Shown one piece after another: positions 8,941-17,669 of a DNA stretch of 64,000 bases. The position numbers were made by a program, and so were the translations under genes. The stretch comes from an uncultured Burkholderiales bacterium. Its GTDB lineage: Bacteria; Pseudomonadota; Gammaproteobacteria; Burkholderiales; Burkholderiaceae_C. A model generated the notes under the pieces. It worked only from the letters and a program-made list of their open reading frames with translations, was not told the DNA's origin and searched no databases. The number at the start of each line of letters is the position of its first letter. The stretch's first letter is position 1. The stretch is taken from assembly GCA_903935585.1 (NCBI GenBank), contig CAIZSE010000082.1, forward strand, positions 1 through 64,000, read 5' to 3'.

Positions 8941-9741
8941 ATGGCACTTCCTGAAACCTGGGACACCTTGCAACTGCAAACGCATGCCGATGGTGTGCTG
9001 CAAGTCACCTTGAACCGCCCCGATGTCGGCAATGCCATCAACACCCGCATGGGGCAGGAATTGCTCGACCTGTGGCTGAGCCTGACCGACGATGCGCAGG
9101 GTCTGCGCTGTGTGATGCTGACGGGCGCCGGCCCCAAGATTTTTTGCGCAGGCGGCGACCTGAAAGAGCGCAACGGCATGACACGGGCGCAATGGACGCA
9201 TCAGCATGAAATCTTTGAACGCCAATACTGGGCGCTGGTGGATTTGCCTCTGCCCGTGATCGCCGTCGTCAATGGCCATGCCTATGGCGGCGGACTGGAG
9301 ATGGCCTTGTGCTGCGACTTCATTTACGCCAGCAGCCGTGCACGCTTTGCGCTGCCTGAAGTGACACTGGGCATCATGCCCGGCATGGGGGGCACGCAAA
9401 ACCTGCCCCGTGCGCTGGGTGAGCGCCGCGCCAAAGAACTCATCATGACGGGCCAGTCCTTCACGGCCGAACAGGCACTGGCATGGGGCTTGGTCAATCA
9501 AGTCACAGAGCCCGACCAGTTGCACAACGAGGCCCTGCGCACCGCGCAAACCCTGGCTCGCAATGCCCCCCTGTCGGTTCGGCAGATCAAAAAATCCATC
9601 CGATACGGCGGCCAGATGGAGTTGCGCACGGCCTACCGGTTTGAGGTCGAGGCCTACAACCAGTTGGTGGACACCGAGGATCGGCGTGAAGGCGTGCTGG
9701 CTTTCAATGAAAAGCGGGCGCCCCAATTCAAGGGCCGTTGA
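8941..9741 (+). CDS. Enoyl-CoA hydratase/isomerase family protein
   Basis: A 266-residue crotonase with both oxyanion motifs (FCAGGDLKERN and GHAYGGGLEMALCCD) and both classical glutamates (GGGLE and LPEVTLGIMPGMGGTQ). It is therefore a credible hydratase for the product of the acyl-CoA dehydrogenase encoded 15 bases upstream. It contrasts with the glutamate-less paralogue at 2677-3453. Its stop overlaps the start of the MmgE/PrpD gene (TGATG). Confidence 0.9.
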   Translation: MALPETWDTLQLQTHADGVLQVTLNRPDVGNAINTRMGQELLDLWLSLTDDAQGLRCVMLTGAGPKIFCAGGDLKERNGMTRAQWTHQHEIFERQYWALVDLPLPVIAVVNGHAYGGGLEMALCCDFIYASSRARFALPEVTLGIMPGMGGTQNLPRALGERRAKELIMTGQSFTAEQALAWGLVNQVTEPDQLHNEALRTAQTLARNAPLSVRQIKKSIRYGGQMELRTAYRFEVEAYNQLVDTEDRREGVLAFNEKRAPQFKGR

Positions 9742-11165
9742 TGGCTGACCCCCACCCAACGCCTCCCTGGAGCGAGTGGCTGGTGGAGTCCCTGCACCGG
9801 CCGGTCCACCTGAAAGACCGCCAGCGCGCTGCGTTGCACCTGATCGACTGGATGGGTTGCGCCCATCTGGGGCAGACCACCGAGGTCGGCGATGTTTTGC
9901 AGCGGTGGTCGCACACGCAAGCCCCCGGTCCTGTCTGGGTTTGTGGTCACGCCGGTTTGAACGCCGCTGAAGCAGCTCGGTGGCATGGTTCTTTGGGCAG
10001 TTGTCATGAGCTCGACGATGTGCACCGCGAAGCGGTGGTGCACCCGGGCGACACGGTCATTCCTGCGGCGCTGGCCATGGCACAGCGCGAAAAATCAAGC
10101 GCCGACGAATTGCTGCAAGCCCTGGTGCTGGGTTATGAAACCGGCATTTTGCTGGGCCTGTTGAGTGGCCCTGACCACTACGCCCGCTGGTACAGCACGG
10201 CCACTGTGGGTGTCTTTGCCAGCGCCATGGCCTGCGCCAAGCTGCTGAAACTCGACAAGACGCAAATGCAACACGCGCTGGCCTTGGCAGGCATGCAGTC
10301 GGCCGGGGTTTGGCAATGCCGCCTTGAGCCGGGTCTGGCCAAACAGATGGCCACAGGGCACAGTGCGCAGGCGGGACTGGTGGCGGCCGACTTGGCTGCA
10401 GCAGGCATGACCGGGCCCTTGTCCATTCTGGAAGGGCCACTGGGTTGGCTGAAGGCCACCGGCGCCACACTGGACGCGCCACGTGCGCAGTCCTTGCTGC
10501 AAGTCGGGCCAGACAGTGCCTGGCGCCTGCACGAGGTCAGCTTCAAGCCCTGGCCGGCTTGTCGGCATGTGCACCCGGCCATCGAATGTGCCTTGCACCT
10601 GCATGCGCAAGGGTTCAACCCGGCGCAGATCGACACCCTTAGGCTGGAGACTTATGCCGTCGCCCTGTCGTTTGCCGATCAGGCTTTTCCGCAAACGCCC
10701 TTGCAAGGCAAGTTCAGCCTGCAGCATGGTGTGGCCTGGGCGCTGTGCCACGGCAAATTCGGGCTCGAGGCCACCTCGCCAGCGGGGCTGGCCGATCCCA
10801 CCTGCGCACAACTGCGCCCACGGGTCCAGTTGGTGTGCGGCCAGGCCCAAGAGCAGGCTTACCCGCAAAGATTTGGCGCCCGGCTCGAAGTGCGCCTGAA
10901 AGATGGGCGAACAGCAGCCCATGAAGTTCAAAGCGTATTGGGCGACCCCGAGAACCCCTTGAGTCCGGACCAGGTGAAGGAAAAGGCCCGTGAACTGTTA
11001 ACCGCCAGCGGCTTGACAAGCCTGCAGGCCCAAGAACTCATGGGCACTTGTCTGGCGCTGCCTGAAGGCGGAGAGCTCGGGTCTTTGTGGTCCGTGCTGC
11101 AGGCGCAGCATCAGTCCCAGAACGCGTCCAGCGCACAGGCCAACGACAGCAAGCGCTCGTCCTGA
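9741..11165 (+). CDS. MmgE/PrpD family protein
   Basis: A 474-residue MmgE/PrpD-family protein, the group that contains 2-methylcitrate dehydratase, cis-aconitate decarboxylase and 2,3-dimethylmalate dehydratase. It has the usual large helical domain and the small lid domain (DTLRLETYAVALSFAD and what follows). It would dehydrate or decarboxylate a di- or tricarboxylic acid. It is the last gene of the operon, and its 3' end overlaps the convergent amidase gene by 55 bases. The ATG at 9741 is preferred over a TTG one codon upstream. Confidence 0.85.
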   Translation: MADPHPTPPWSEWLVESLHRPVHLKDRQRAALHLIDWMGCAHLGQTTEVGDVLQRWSHTQAPGPVWVCGHAGLNAAEAARWHGSLGSCHELDDVHREAVVHPGDTVIPAALAMAQREKSSADELLQALVLGYETGILLGLLSGPDHYARWYSTATVGVFASAMACAKLLKLDKTQMQHALALAGMQSAGVWQCRLEPGLAKQMATGHSAQAGLVAADLAAAGMTGPLSILEGPLGWLKATGATLDAPRAQSLLQVGPDSAWRLHEVSFKPWPACRHVHPAIECALHLHAQGFNPAQIDTLRLETYAVALSFADQAFPQTPLQGKFSLQHGVAWALCHGKFGLEATSPAGLADPTCAQLRPRVQLVCGQAQEQAYPQRFGARLEVRLKDGRTAAHEVQSVLGDPENPLSPDQVKEKARELLTASGLTSLQAQELMGTCLALPEGGELGSLWSVLQAQHQSQNASSAQANDSKRSS

Positions 11166-12430
11166 CCGGGCGCCGCCAGCAACTGGCACGACACCGGCAG
11201 GCCATTTGTCGGACAAGGAAACGACAAGGCGGGCGCGCCCAGAATGTTGGCCAGGCAAGCAAAGTCGGCCTGGCTGGCAGGTGCGGGCTGGGTATGCGCA
11301 AAACTGGTTTGCGGTGTGGTGGGCAAAAGCAGGACGTCGATGTCTGCGAACAAGCGGCTCGCCTGCGCACGCAAACCCAGAATGGCCGCCTGACTGCCGA
11401 GCCGCTTTTCAGGGCTCAGATTGGCACCGTACAAAAGCATCTTTTTCAGGTCCGCGCTCAAGCCCGGCAACTCGGGCCCCAAGGCACCCAGCCAGTAGTC
11501 GGCCCCCTCCCACTCGCTCATCAACAAGGCCTGCAAGCGGCTGGATGCCGGACGCCAGTCGGGCAGGTTTGCCGGCTGCAAAACAGCCCCCAGCGCCAGC
11601 AGGCGTTGTTGCGTGGCCTGCCAGGCCTCCAGCACGGCAGGCGCCATCTCCACATCGGTGGTCTGCGGCAACAGGCCGACGCGCAGCCCCTGCCAGACAG
11701 CCGCCTGGGGCACAGGCCACGAAGACAAGCCCAAGATGCAGCTTGCCGCCTTGGCCAGGTCCAACCCGTTGCTGGCCAGCGCGCCTGCCACATCCAGGGT
11801 GGGGCTCAAAGGGACGATGCCTTCCATGGCCATGCGCGCTTGCGTCGGGATGAAACCAAACACACCGCAATACGCCGCCGGAATGCGCACCGACCCCATG
11901 GTGTCGGTGCCCAAGGCGATGGTGCACAAGTGATCGGCCACGGCCGCAGCCGACCCGCCGCTTGACCCGCCGGGGGTGTACCCGTCCCGCAAGGGGTTCA
12001 TGCAGCGGCCGTACACCGGGTTGTCGGTGGTTGCACCCAAGGCCGCCTCGTGCATGTTGAGCTTGCCCAGCAAGATCGCCCCGGCATCGGCCAGCCGCTG
12101 GTACACCGTGGCAGATTGATCGGGCATGCGCTGCGCAAAGGCTGCCGTGCCTGCGGTGCACGGCATGCCGACCACATCGATGTTGTCCTTGAGGGCCATG
12201 AGCACACCGTCGAGCGGCCCCAGCGGCGCCCCCTTTGCCCAGCGCATGGCACTGGCTTGGGCTTGCTGCAGCGCCAGATCGGCAGACACCTGCACAAAGG
12301 CATGCAACTGCGGGTTGCGCTGCTCTGTGCGGGCAAGCTGCGCCCGCGTCAGGCTGACAGGATCGGTCAGGCCCTGCGCGTAGGCTTGCTGCAGGGCTGC
12401 GGCGCTTAACAGTGGAGGGTCCTGGCGCAT
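11111..12430 (-). CDS. Amidase (amidase-signature family)
   Basis: A 439-residue amidase-signature hydrolase. The Ser-cisSer-Lys triad can be read as Lys81 in MALKDNIDV, the cis-Ser near 156 in GGSSGGSAAA, and the nucleophile Ser180 in GTDTMGSVRIPA. It would hydrolyse a carboxamide to acid and ammonia in the cytoplasm. It converges on the CoA-degradation operon with a 55-base overlap and is followed after six bases by a DMT permease gene. A link with amide substrates of the neighbouring operon is possible but not shown. Confidence 0.88.
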   Translation of the reverse strand: MRQDPPLLSAAALQQAYAQGLTDPVSLTRAQLARTEQRNPQLHAFVQVSADLALQQAQASAMRWAKGAPLGPLDGVLMALKDNIDVVGMPCTAGTAAFAQRMPDQSATVYQRLADAGAILLGKLNMHEAALGATTDNPVYGRCMNPLRDGYTPGGSSGGSAAAVADHLCTIALGTDTMGSVRIPAAYCGVFGFIPTQARMAMEGIVPLSPTLDVAGALASNGLDLAKAASCILGLSSWPVPQAAVWQGLRVGLLPQTTDVEMAPAVLEAWQATQQRLLALGAVLQPANLPDWRPASSRLQALLMSEWEGADYWLGALGPELPGLSADLKKMLLYGANLSPEKRLGSQAAILGLRAQASRLFADIDVLLLPTTPQTSFAHTQPAPASQADFACLANILGAPALSFPCPTNGLPVSCQLLAAPGQDERLLSLACALDAFWD

Positions 12431-12436
12431 CGGGAT

Positions 12437-13372
12437 TCAGGGTTTGGCGGATGGCTTGGCGCTTGCCGGGTCAGCCGGATTTGTAGGGCTTGCAGCAGCG
12501 GGCCACAACACCGAAGCGATGGCCACCACGATCAGCAAAACAGCCGCCCAATCTTGCCAATGCAAGGCTTCGTTCAAAAAATAAGCCCCGCTGAACACGC
12601 CCAACACAGGAATGAACATCACGCTCAGTGTCGATGCCAGAGGCGGCAAACTGCGCGCCAGCGACAGCCAGGCCGCCTGTGCAAAAACAAACACCCCGAA
12701 TGCGTTGTAAATGATGGACCACCAGGTGATGTCGGGGGGTGGACCCCAATCGGAGCGCTCAAATGCAAAGGCCAAAGCGCTCATGAGCAAGGTGCTCATG
12801 CAGGTCATCCAAAACACAATCGCGAGGGTGGGCACCTGAATGCGGGTGTGCCTGATTTGCTGCGTCCCCAAACCCCAAAAAGCCGCGGCCACCAGCCCCA
12901 GGAAAATGCCCAGGGGTTTGCCGGAAATGCTGCTGAATTCGTGCCAAAGCAGCAGCACCACACCCAAAGCAGCCGCCCCCACACCCAGCCAGCCACGCCA
13001 CTTGAGTGAGGCGCCATACCAGAACACACCAAACATGGCCGAGAAAATCGGCATGGTGTAACCCAGGATCGCCGCGCGACCACTCGAGAGGTTTTGTACG
13101 GCCAAAATGATCAGGACATGCCAGACCAGCATGTTGGTGGCGGCCAGAACAAACAGCTCTTTCCAGTCGGCCATCGGGATTTTGAAAGACACTTTTTTGA
13201 AGTAAAGCACCAGCGCCAAAAAAGGCAAGCCCACCCACATGCTCAAACTGCGAAACGACAGCGGTGGAAAACTCGTCACCCCCAGCTTGAGCATGGGCCA
13301 GTTGAAGCCCCAGACCAAAGTCAGGGTGATCAGCAAGGTGATTTGTTGTCGGCTGAGGGTCATGCCGGTCAT
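12437..13372 (-). CDS. EamA/DMT-family permease
   Basis: A 311-residue inner-membrane protein with about ten hydrophobic helices arranged as two EamA repeats. The first starts LLITLTLVWGFNWPMLKLGV and the second includes ALHWQDWAAVLLIVVAIASV. DMT permeases of this class usually export amino acids or other small metabolites. A short Pro/Ala/Lys-rich tail follows the last helix. It may share a transcript with the amidase gene, which follows six bases after its stop. The substrate is unknown. Confidence 0.88.
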   Translation of the reverse strand: MTGMTLSRQQITLLITLTLVWGFNWPMLKLGVTSFPPLSFRSLSMWVGLPFLALVLYFKKVSFKIPMADWKELFVLAATNMLVWHVLIILAVQNLSSGRAAILGYTMPIFSAMFGVFWYGASLKWRGWLGVGAAALGVVLLLWHEFSSISGKPLGIFLGLVAAAFWGLGTQQIRHTRIQVPTLAIVFWMTCMSTLLMSALAFAFERSDWGPPPDITWWSIIYNAFGVFVFAQAAWLSLARSLPPLASTLSVMFIPVLGVFSGAYFLNEALHWQDWAAVLLIVVAIASVLWPAAASPTNPADPASAKPSAKP

Positions 13373-13441
13373 GGTAGCTCAGCCCTGTGCCAGCTGCTGA
13401 CCGGGCCGGGACATGCGCCACCTGCATGGCGCGCAGAGGGT

Positions 13442-14341
13442 TTAGCGGGCGCTCAAAACACCCACGGCCAGCACCAGGTCGGCCCAGGCCTTGGCCTTGT
13501 CCGCGGGGGTGCGCAGCAAGCTGGCAGGGTGGTAGGTCACCACCACCGGCACGCCTTGGTAGGTGTGGACTTGTCCGCGCAGCTTGCCCAGAGGCTCCGA
13601 TGTTTGCAAAACCGCCTGCATGGCAAAACGGCCCATGAGCAAAATGACCTTGGGCTGAACCAGGGCCACTTGGCGCGCCAAATAAGGGGCGCAGGTGCTC
13701 AACTCTTGCAAGCTCGGGTTGCGGGCCGGAGGGCGGCACTTGATCGCGCTGGTGATGTAAACCCCACCCTGGCCCTGGCCCTGGCCCTGCGCCTTGCGGC
13801 TCAGGCCAATGGCCTTGAGCATGTTGTCGAGCAACTGCCCCGCCGGGCCCACAAAAGGCTCGCCCTCGGCGTCTTCTTCTTCGCTGGGAGGGTCGCCAAT
13901 GACCATCCAGTCGGCTTGCACAGCGCCAACGCCAAACACCGAATTTTTGCGATGGTCACACAAGTCGCAAGCCCGGCAGGTGGCCGCAGTGTGCTTCAAG
14001 GTCTCCCAGTCCATGGCCTCAACGCCATCGGCCAGTGGCTTTCCGCGCAACTTCTCGACCGCCTGAATTGGCACCACCGGCGCTGGGCGTGTGGGCGGCA
14101 TGGGCGGCATGGGCGGCGTGGCGGGCGTGGGGTGTGGGGCAGCCACAAGGCCTGTTGTCTCCTGCAGAGGGCTCGGCTTTTGTGCGACAGGCTCTGCCGA
14201 AACGGCAGCTTGTGTTGTGGCCTGCGCCGTGTCTTGCGGCGCCGCACTGTCGGCATGCTGAGGCCACCAAACGCGCACGCCCATCTCGGCCAGCATGGCG
14301 CGTTGGCGGTCGTTCAGATCAAATCGGGTGGGGTCGCTCAT
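13442..14341 (-). CDS. Uracil-DNA glycosylase, family 4 (iron-sulfur type)
   Basis: A 299-residue protein. After a low-complexity N-terminal extension of about 110 residues rich in Pro, Ala and Met (PATPPMPPMPPTRPAP) comes a type 4 UDG domain. It has the cluster cysteines CRACDLC, two further cysteines in AIKCRPP and STCAPYL, EGEPFVGPAGQLLD and a YHPASLL motif. The usual GEAPG loop reads GDPPSEEED here. It would remove uracil from DNA for base-excision repair. The ATG at 14341 is chosen over a GTG at 14353 that overlaps the rimI stop. A short QG repeat (KAQGQGQGQGG) comes from a GGCCCT-type microrepeat. Confidence 0.9.
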   Translation of the reverse strand: MSDPTRFDLNDRQRAMLAEMGVRVWWPQHADSAAPQDTAQATTQAAVSAEPVAQKPSPLQETTGLVAAPHPTPATPPMPPMPPTRPAPVVPIQAVEKLRGKPLADGVEAMDWETLKHTAATCRACDLCDHRKNSVFGVGAVQADWMVIGDPPSEEEDAEGEPFVGPAGQLLDNMLKAIGLSRKAQGQGQGQGGVYITSAIKCRPPARNPSLQELSTCAPYLARQVALVQPKVILLMGRFAMQAVLQTSEPLGKLRGQVHTYQGVPVVVTYHPASLLRTPADKAKAWADLVLAVGVLSAR

Positions 14342-14349
14342 GTTGGGGC

Positions 14350-14862
14350 TCACAATTTCAAACTCATCACCACCGCATGCTCACGCTGCTGGCGGTCTGC
14401 AGGATAGTAATCCTTGCGGATGCTGACCTGCCGAAAACCATAGCGCGCGTACACCTGCAAGGCGCGCAGATTGCTTTGACGCACCTCCAGCCAGAGCCAT
14501 TGCGCGCCCTCATGCCGCGACAGGAGCGACAAGGCGTCCAGCATCATGTGGCCCCAGCCCTGGCCCTGGTGTGCAGGCGCCACGGTGATGTTGAGCAAAT
14601 GCATTTCTTCAAACCCGCGCATGGCCAGAAAGTAGCCCAGCAATTCGCCGTCGAGCCACAGGCATTGGGCGTCAAAGAGCGGGTTGAGCGAATCGCGAAA
14701 ATTGCCGCGCGTCCACGGGTGGCCATAGGCGGTTTGCTCGATGGCGATGACGGCGTCCAGGTCGTCCTGCGTCATGGGGGACAACGTCACCGCGTTGCGC
14801 ATCGCCTCTGAAGGCTGAGGGCGCAAAACGGCTTTACCAGACCCGGTGCCTGAACGCGTCAT
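14350..14862 (-). CDS. rimI: Ribosomal protein S18-alanine N-acetyltransferase
   Basis: A 170-residue GNAT acetyltransferase with the acetyl-CoA loop QGQGWGHMMLDAL and the RimI-type strand LNITVAPAHQ. It follows tsaB with a four-base overlap, the classical tsaB-rimI arrangement, which supports the RimI assignment over other GNAT proteins. It would acetylate the N-terminal alanine of ribosomal protein S18. The ATG at 14862 gives an N-terminal tail of about 20 residues; the ATG at codon 21 (MRNAVTL) is an alternative. Confidence 0.88.
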   Translation of the reverse strand: MTRSGTGSGKAVLRPQPSEAMRNAVTLSPMTQDDLDAVIAIEQTAYGHPWTRGNFRDSLNPLFDAQCLWLDGELLGYFLAMRGFEEMHLLNITVAPAHQGQGWGHMMLDALSLLSRHEGAQWLWLEVRQSNLRALQVYARYGFRQVSIRKDYYPADRQQREHAVVMSLKL

Positions 14863-15635
14863 GTGGGCACCGTGGCCTTCGCGATCGCCGCACTGGCCTT
14901 CATGGCCTCACGTTCGGCGGTGGTGTTGGCGACTTTGTCCCGGATGTACAGCGGCATGGCCTGATCGGCAGATACCGCCAAGCCCTGCGCCCACAAAGCG
15001 GGTGCCAAGCGCAGCAAGGCGGTTGCGGTGGGCAAGGCCACGCAACGCTCAGCCACAGGCAGGCGCGCGCCATAGGCGGCAAACGCATTGCCTGCCAGCA
15101 GCAAGGGGCTGACCTCGGGCATTTGAATTTTCTCGGGCGCCCCGACCTGCAAGGCCGTTGCGGGCTGCCAGCGCCCATGGTCTTGCCCGGTTACCGGCTG
15201 CCATTGGTAGGCGGCGCTGTACACCTCGTCCATGCGGGCATCCAGCAGCGCCAACACGGTCAAAGGGGCATCGACCGACAGGGCCGCCGAATGCATGTGC
15301 ATCCAGCGCGCTTCTTCGGCCACCGCCAGCAAGGTGTCCACAGGCAGCACCGGCAGATTGGCCCCAAACGCCAGGCCCTGCGCCACAGCACACGCTGTGC
15401 GCAAACCGGTGAATGAGCCTGGCCCCCGGCCAAACACGATCGCATCCAACGAGGCCAGGGGCATGTCGGCCTCGGCCAGCATGGCGAGCACCGCCGGGAT
15501 CAAGCCGCTGGAAGCCTGTGCGCCACCGGGCAGGGTTTGCGCCCAGACCCGATCACCCCGCGCAACGGCCAAAGACAGAACATCGGTGCTGGTGTCAAAG
15601 GCCAGCCAGCGCCATTCTTTCGTGAGGGTGCTCAT
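14859..15635 (-). CDS. tsaB: tRNA threonylcarbamoyladenosine biosynthesis protein TsaB
   Basis: A 258-residue ASKHA-fold protein with LAFDTSTDVLSLAVARGD at the N-terminus and the TsaB signature FGRGPGSFTGLRTACAVAQG. It partners TsaD and TsaE in transferring the threonylcarbamoyl group to A37 of ANN-decoding tRNAs. The threonylcarbamoyl-AMP for this reaction would come from the TsaC protein encoded at 32001-32993. It overlaps rimI downstream and the DMT gene upstream by four bases each, so the three genes form one transcript. Confidence 0.93.
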   Translation of the reverse strand: MSTLTKEWRWLAFDTSTDVLSLAVARGDRVWAQTLPGGAQASSGLIPAVLAMLAEADMPLASLDAIVFGRGPGSFTGLRTACAVAQGLAFGANLPVLPVDTLLAVAEEARWMHMHSAALSVDAPLTVLALLDARMDEVYSAAYQWQPVTGQDHGRWQPATALQVGAPEKIQMPEVSPLLLAGNAFAAYGARLPVAERCVALPTATALLRLAPALWAQGLAVSADQAMPLYIRDKVANTTAEREAMKASAAIAKATVPT

Positions 15636-16642
15636 GGCTTGACCCCGACTTCAGGCATCGGGGTAACGGCCGCGATGACCGTCGGGATGGTCGCCACAGC
15701 AGGCTTGGCGGCTTGGCGCACACCAAACAAAATGCCGCTGGTCACCAGCGCCAGCCCGGCCAGCAGATTCCAGTGCATGGGTTCACCCAGAAACCACACC
15801 GCACCCAAGGCCGACAAGCCCGGCACCAGGGCGGTGATCATGGTTGATCGCACCGGGCCATAGTGGCGCACCATCTGCGTGAAGGTGATGCCCGAAATGA
15901 CCACCGAGCCCATGCCCTGAAACACCGCCTGAAAGACCACCTCGGTCCAGGGCACCTGATGCAAATGGGTGGGCAACCACCCCGTGCCGATCAACACCCC
16001 ATAAACCGGCACAAAACTCACAAAGGCAAACGCCGTGATGGCCATGGTGGCACGGACCGCGTCCAGGCCATGGCGACGCACCATCACGCTGTAGCCTGAC
16101 CAGCAGCAAGCGGCCAGCATGAAGAGCAAGTCGCCCTTCCAGACCTCTCCGCCCTCAAACGCCATCATGAGGCTCACGCCGCCCACCAACACATCGCCCA
16201 CCACGATGAAGCCCAGCCCCACGGCACGCGCCGATGACACCTTTTCGCGCAACACCAGCCAGGCCAGCAAAGTGGTCCACAAAGGCAAACTGCCCGGCAT
16301 CAGCACCGAGGCATGAGATGCGGGTGCAAAAAAGAAGCCGGAGTAGGCCAACACGGCATACAGCAATCCGCCCAGCACGCCCGCCTGCAAAGTCGGGGCC
16401 AGTGGCAAGGGCGACAGGCCGAACAGCGAGCCCACCTTTTGGCCGGTCTGTCGGGCAGGCCGCATCAGCCACCAGGCCCAGGGCAACAAAATGCTGCTGG
16501 CGCCCAGAATGCGTGCCAGCGCAACGTCCAAGGGCAACAAACCCCGCGCAACGGACGCCCGCGAAACGACAATGAATCCGGTCCAAATGAGTACCGTGAT
16601 GACCGCCGAGGCAACGCCAATGGTTTTTGAAGAAAATCGCAT
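15632..16642 (-). CDS. EamA/DMT-family permease
   Basis: A 336-residue membrane protein with ten predicted helices in two EamA halves (GVASAVITVLIWTGFIVVSR; WFLGEPMHWNLLAGLALVTS). I start at MRFSSKTIG (16642); the frame is open 23 codons further upstream to 16711 but that extension is polar and unlikely. It overlaps tsaB by four bases. The substrate is unknown. The next gene upstream (16747-17643) is another DMT permease of clearly lower G+C, so this gene marks the left border of the accessory island. Confidence 0.87.
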   Translation of the reverse strand: MRFSSKTIGVASAVITVLIWTGFIVVSRASVARGLLPLDVALARILGASSILLPWAWWLMRPARQTGQKVGSLFGLSPLPLAPTLQAGVLGGLLYAVLAYSGFFFAPASHASVLMPGSLPLWTTLLAWLVLREKVSSARAVGLGFIVVGDVLVGGVSLMMAFEGGEVWKGDLLFMLAACCWSGYSVMVRRHGLDAVRATMAITAFAFVSFVPVYGVLIGTGWLPTHLHQVPWTEVVFQAVFQGMGSVVISGITFTQMVRHYGPVRSTMITALVPGLSALGAVWFLGEPMHWNLLAGLALVTSGILFGVRQAAKPAVATIPTVIAAVTPMPEVGVKP

Positions 16643-16746
16643 GGCCCGAATGATACGGCCCCCACGGGGCGCCGTCTGGATGCTCGCCCCTTGAAGTTGG
16701 TCACGTGGCACTAAGACCGCCTCATTTCAATGGCCGATCTCAAAGG

Positions 16747-17643
16747 CTAACGACGCACAATCAACATGGAGCCTCCAATCACCCCAAGCAACCCAATGGC
16801 ATGCCATTCTGTGACAGGCTCGGAAAAGAACAAAGCACCGAACAAGACCCCAAAAATGGGAACCCACGAAATATAACTGGCAGTTCGGCCCACACCAATA
16901 GTGGAGATCCCCCGTGACCAAACAACAGATCCAATCCCGGTCGCGAAGACTGCCGAAAAGCCCGCCAAGGACCATTGCCACAGGTTCATTTTTTGAAGAT
17001 GATCAACAGGTGCATCGACTGATGCGATCACATGCAAGCAAAGCATCAAGGCCCCAACAAAATGAACCACAAAAGTGACCGAAAGTGGTGAAGAATTCAG
17101 AGTCAGTCGTTGAATGCACAGGCCACCCAAGGCAAAACCCATCACAGAAAGAAATATCCAGACATCGCCCCATGCAGCTGAAGTCAGCACCGCATGGGGT
17201 CTATTCAGAATGACTGCGGCAATGCCTGCCAATGCCAACGCCATCCCGATGAATTGACGCATGAAAATGGGCCGTCGAAAGACCATTGCCTCCAAGCTCA
17301 ACGAAACCATCGGCCCCAATGCCAGCACCAAGGCTGCATTGGTTGCAGATGTCTTGGCCAAGCCTGCAGCAAATAAAATTTGCTGCCCGTACACCAGAAA
17401 AAAAGCGGCAACAACAAGCAGTAACCACTCACGCGATTTCCAATGTGTCAGCGAATGGCCCCACTGCCAAGCCATGACAGCCATCACCACTGCAGCGATG
17501 ACCATCCTGATGGCTGCCACCAAAAGAATGTCCAGAGTTTCCGTCAGTCCTTTGACCGCTGAAAGGTTGACGCCCCAGACCATCATGGTCATGAAAAGCG
17601 CCAAGTGAACCTGCTTCGTTTTAGACAAAGAGTCAGCAAACAC
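16747..17643 (-). CDS. EamA/DMT-family permease, island member
   Basis: A 298-residue permease with ten hydrophobic segments and two EamA repeats (VWGVNLSAVKGLTETLD at the start, IGVGRTASYISWVPIFGVLF in the second half). Base composition is much lower in G+C than in the adjoining DMT gene. It lies 26 bases beyond the EthD gene and is probably the last gene of the minus-strand operon that begins at 27045. It could export a metabolite or a toxic intermediate of that pathway. Confidence 0.87.
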   Translation of the reverse strand: MFADSLSKTKQVHLALFMTMMVWGVNLSAVKGLTETLDILLVAAIRMVIAAVVMAVMAWQWGHSLTHWKSREWLLLVVAAFFLVYGQQILFAAGLAKTSATNAALVLALGPMVSLSLEAMVFRRPIFMRQFIGMALALAGIAAVILNRPHAVLTSAAWGDVWIFLSVMGFALGGLCIQRLTLNSSPLSVTFVVHFVGALMLCLHVIASVDAPVDHLQKMNLWQWSLAGFSAVFATGIGSVVWSRGISTIGVGRTASYISWVPIFGVLFGALFFSEPVTEWHAIGLLGVIGGSMLIVRR

Positions 17644-17669
17644 TCAGCGGCTTTCTTTGCTGCATGGCA

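Noticed and set aside
7834-9759. 641-codon open frame on the minus strand
   Set aside because: It is antisense to the acyl-CoA dehydrogenase and hydratase genes; its translation is His/Gln/Ala-rich without domains, as expected opposite high-G+C codons.
13094-14407. 437-codon plus-strand frame
   Set aside because: Opposite the DMT permease and uracil-DNA glycosylase genes; no domain and low-complexity His/Gln/Arg composition.
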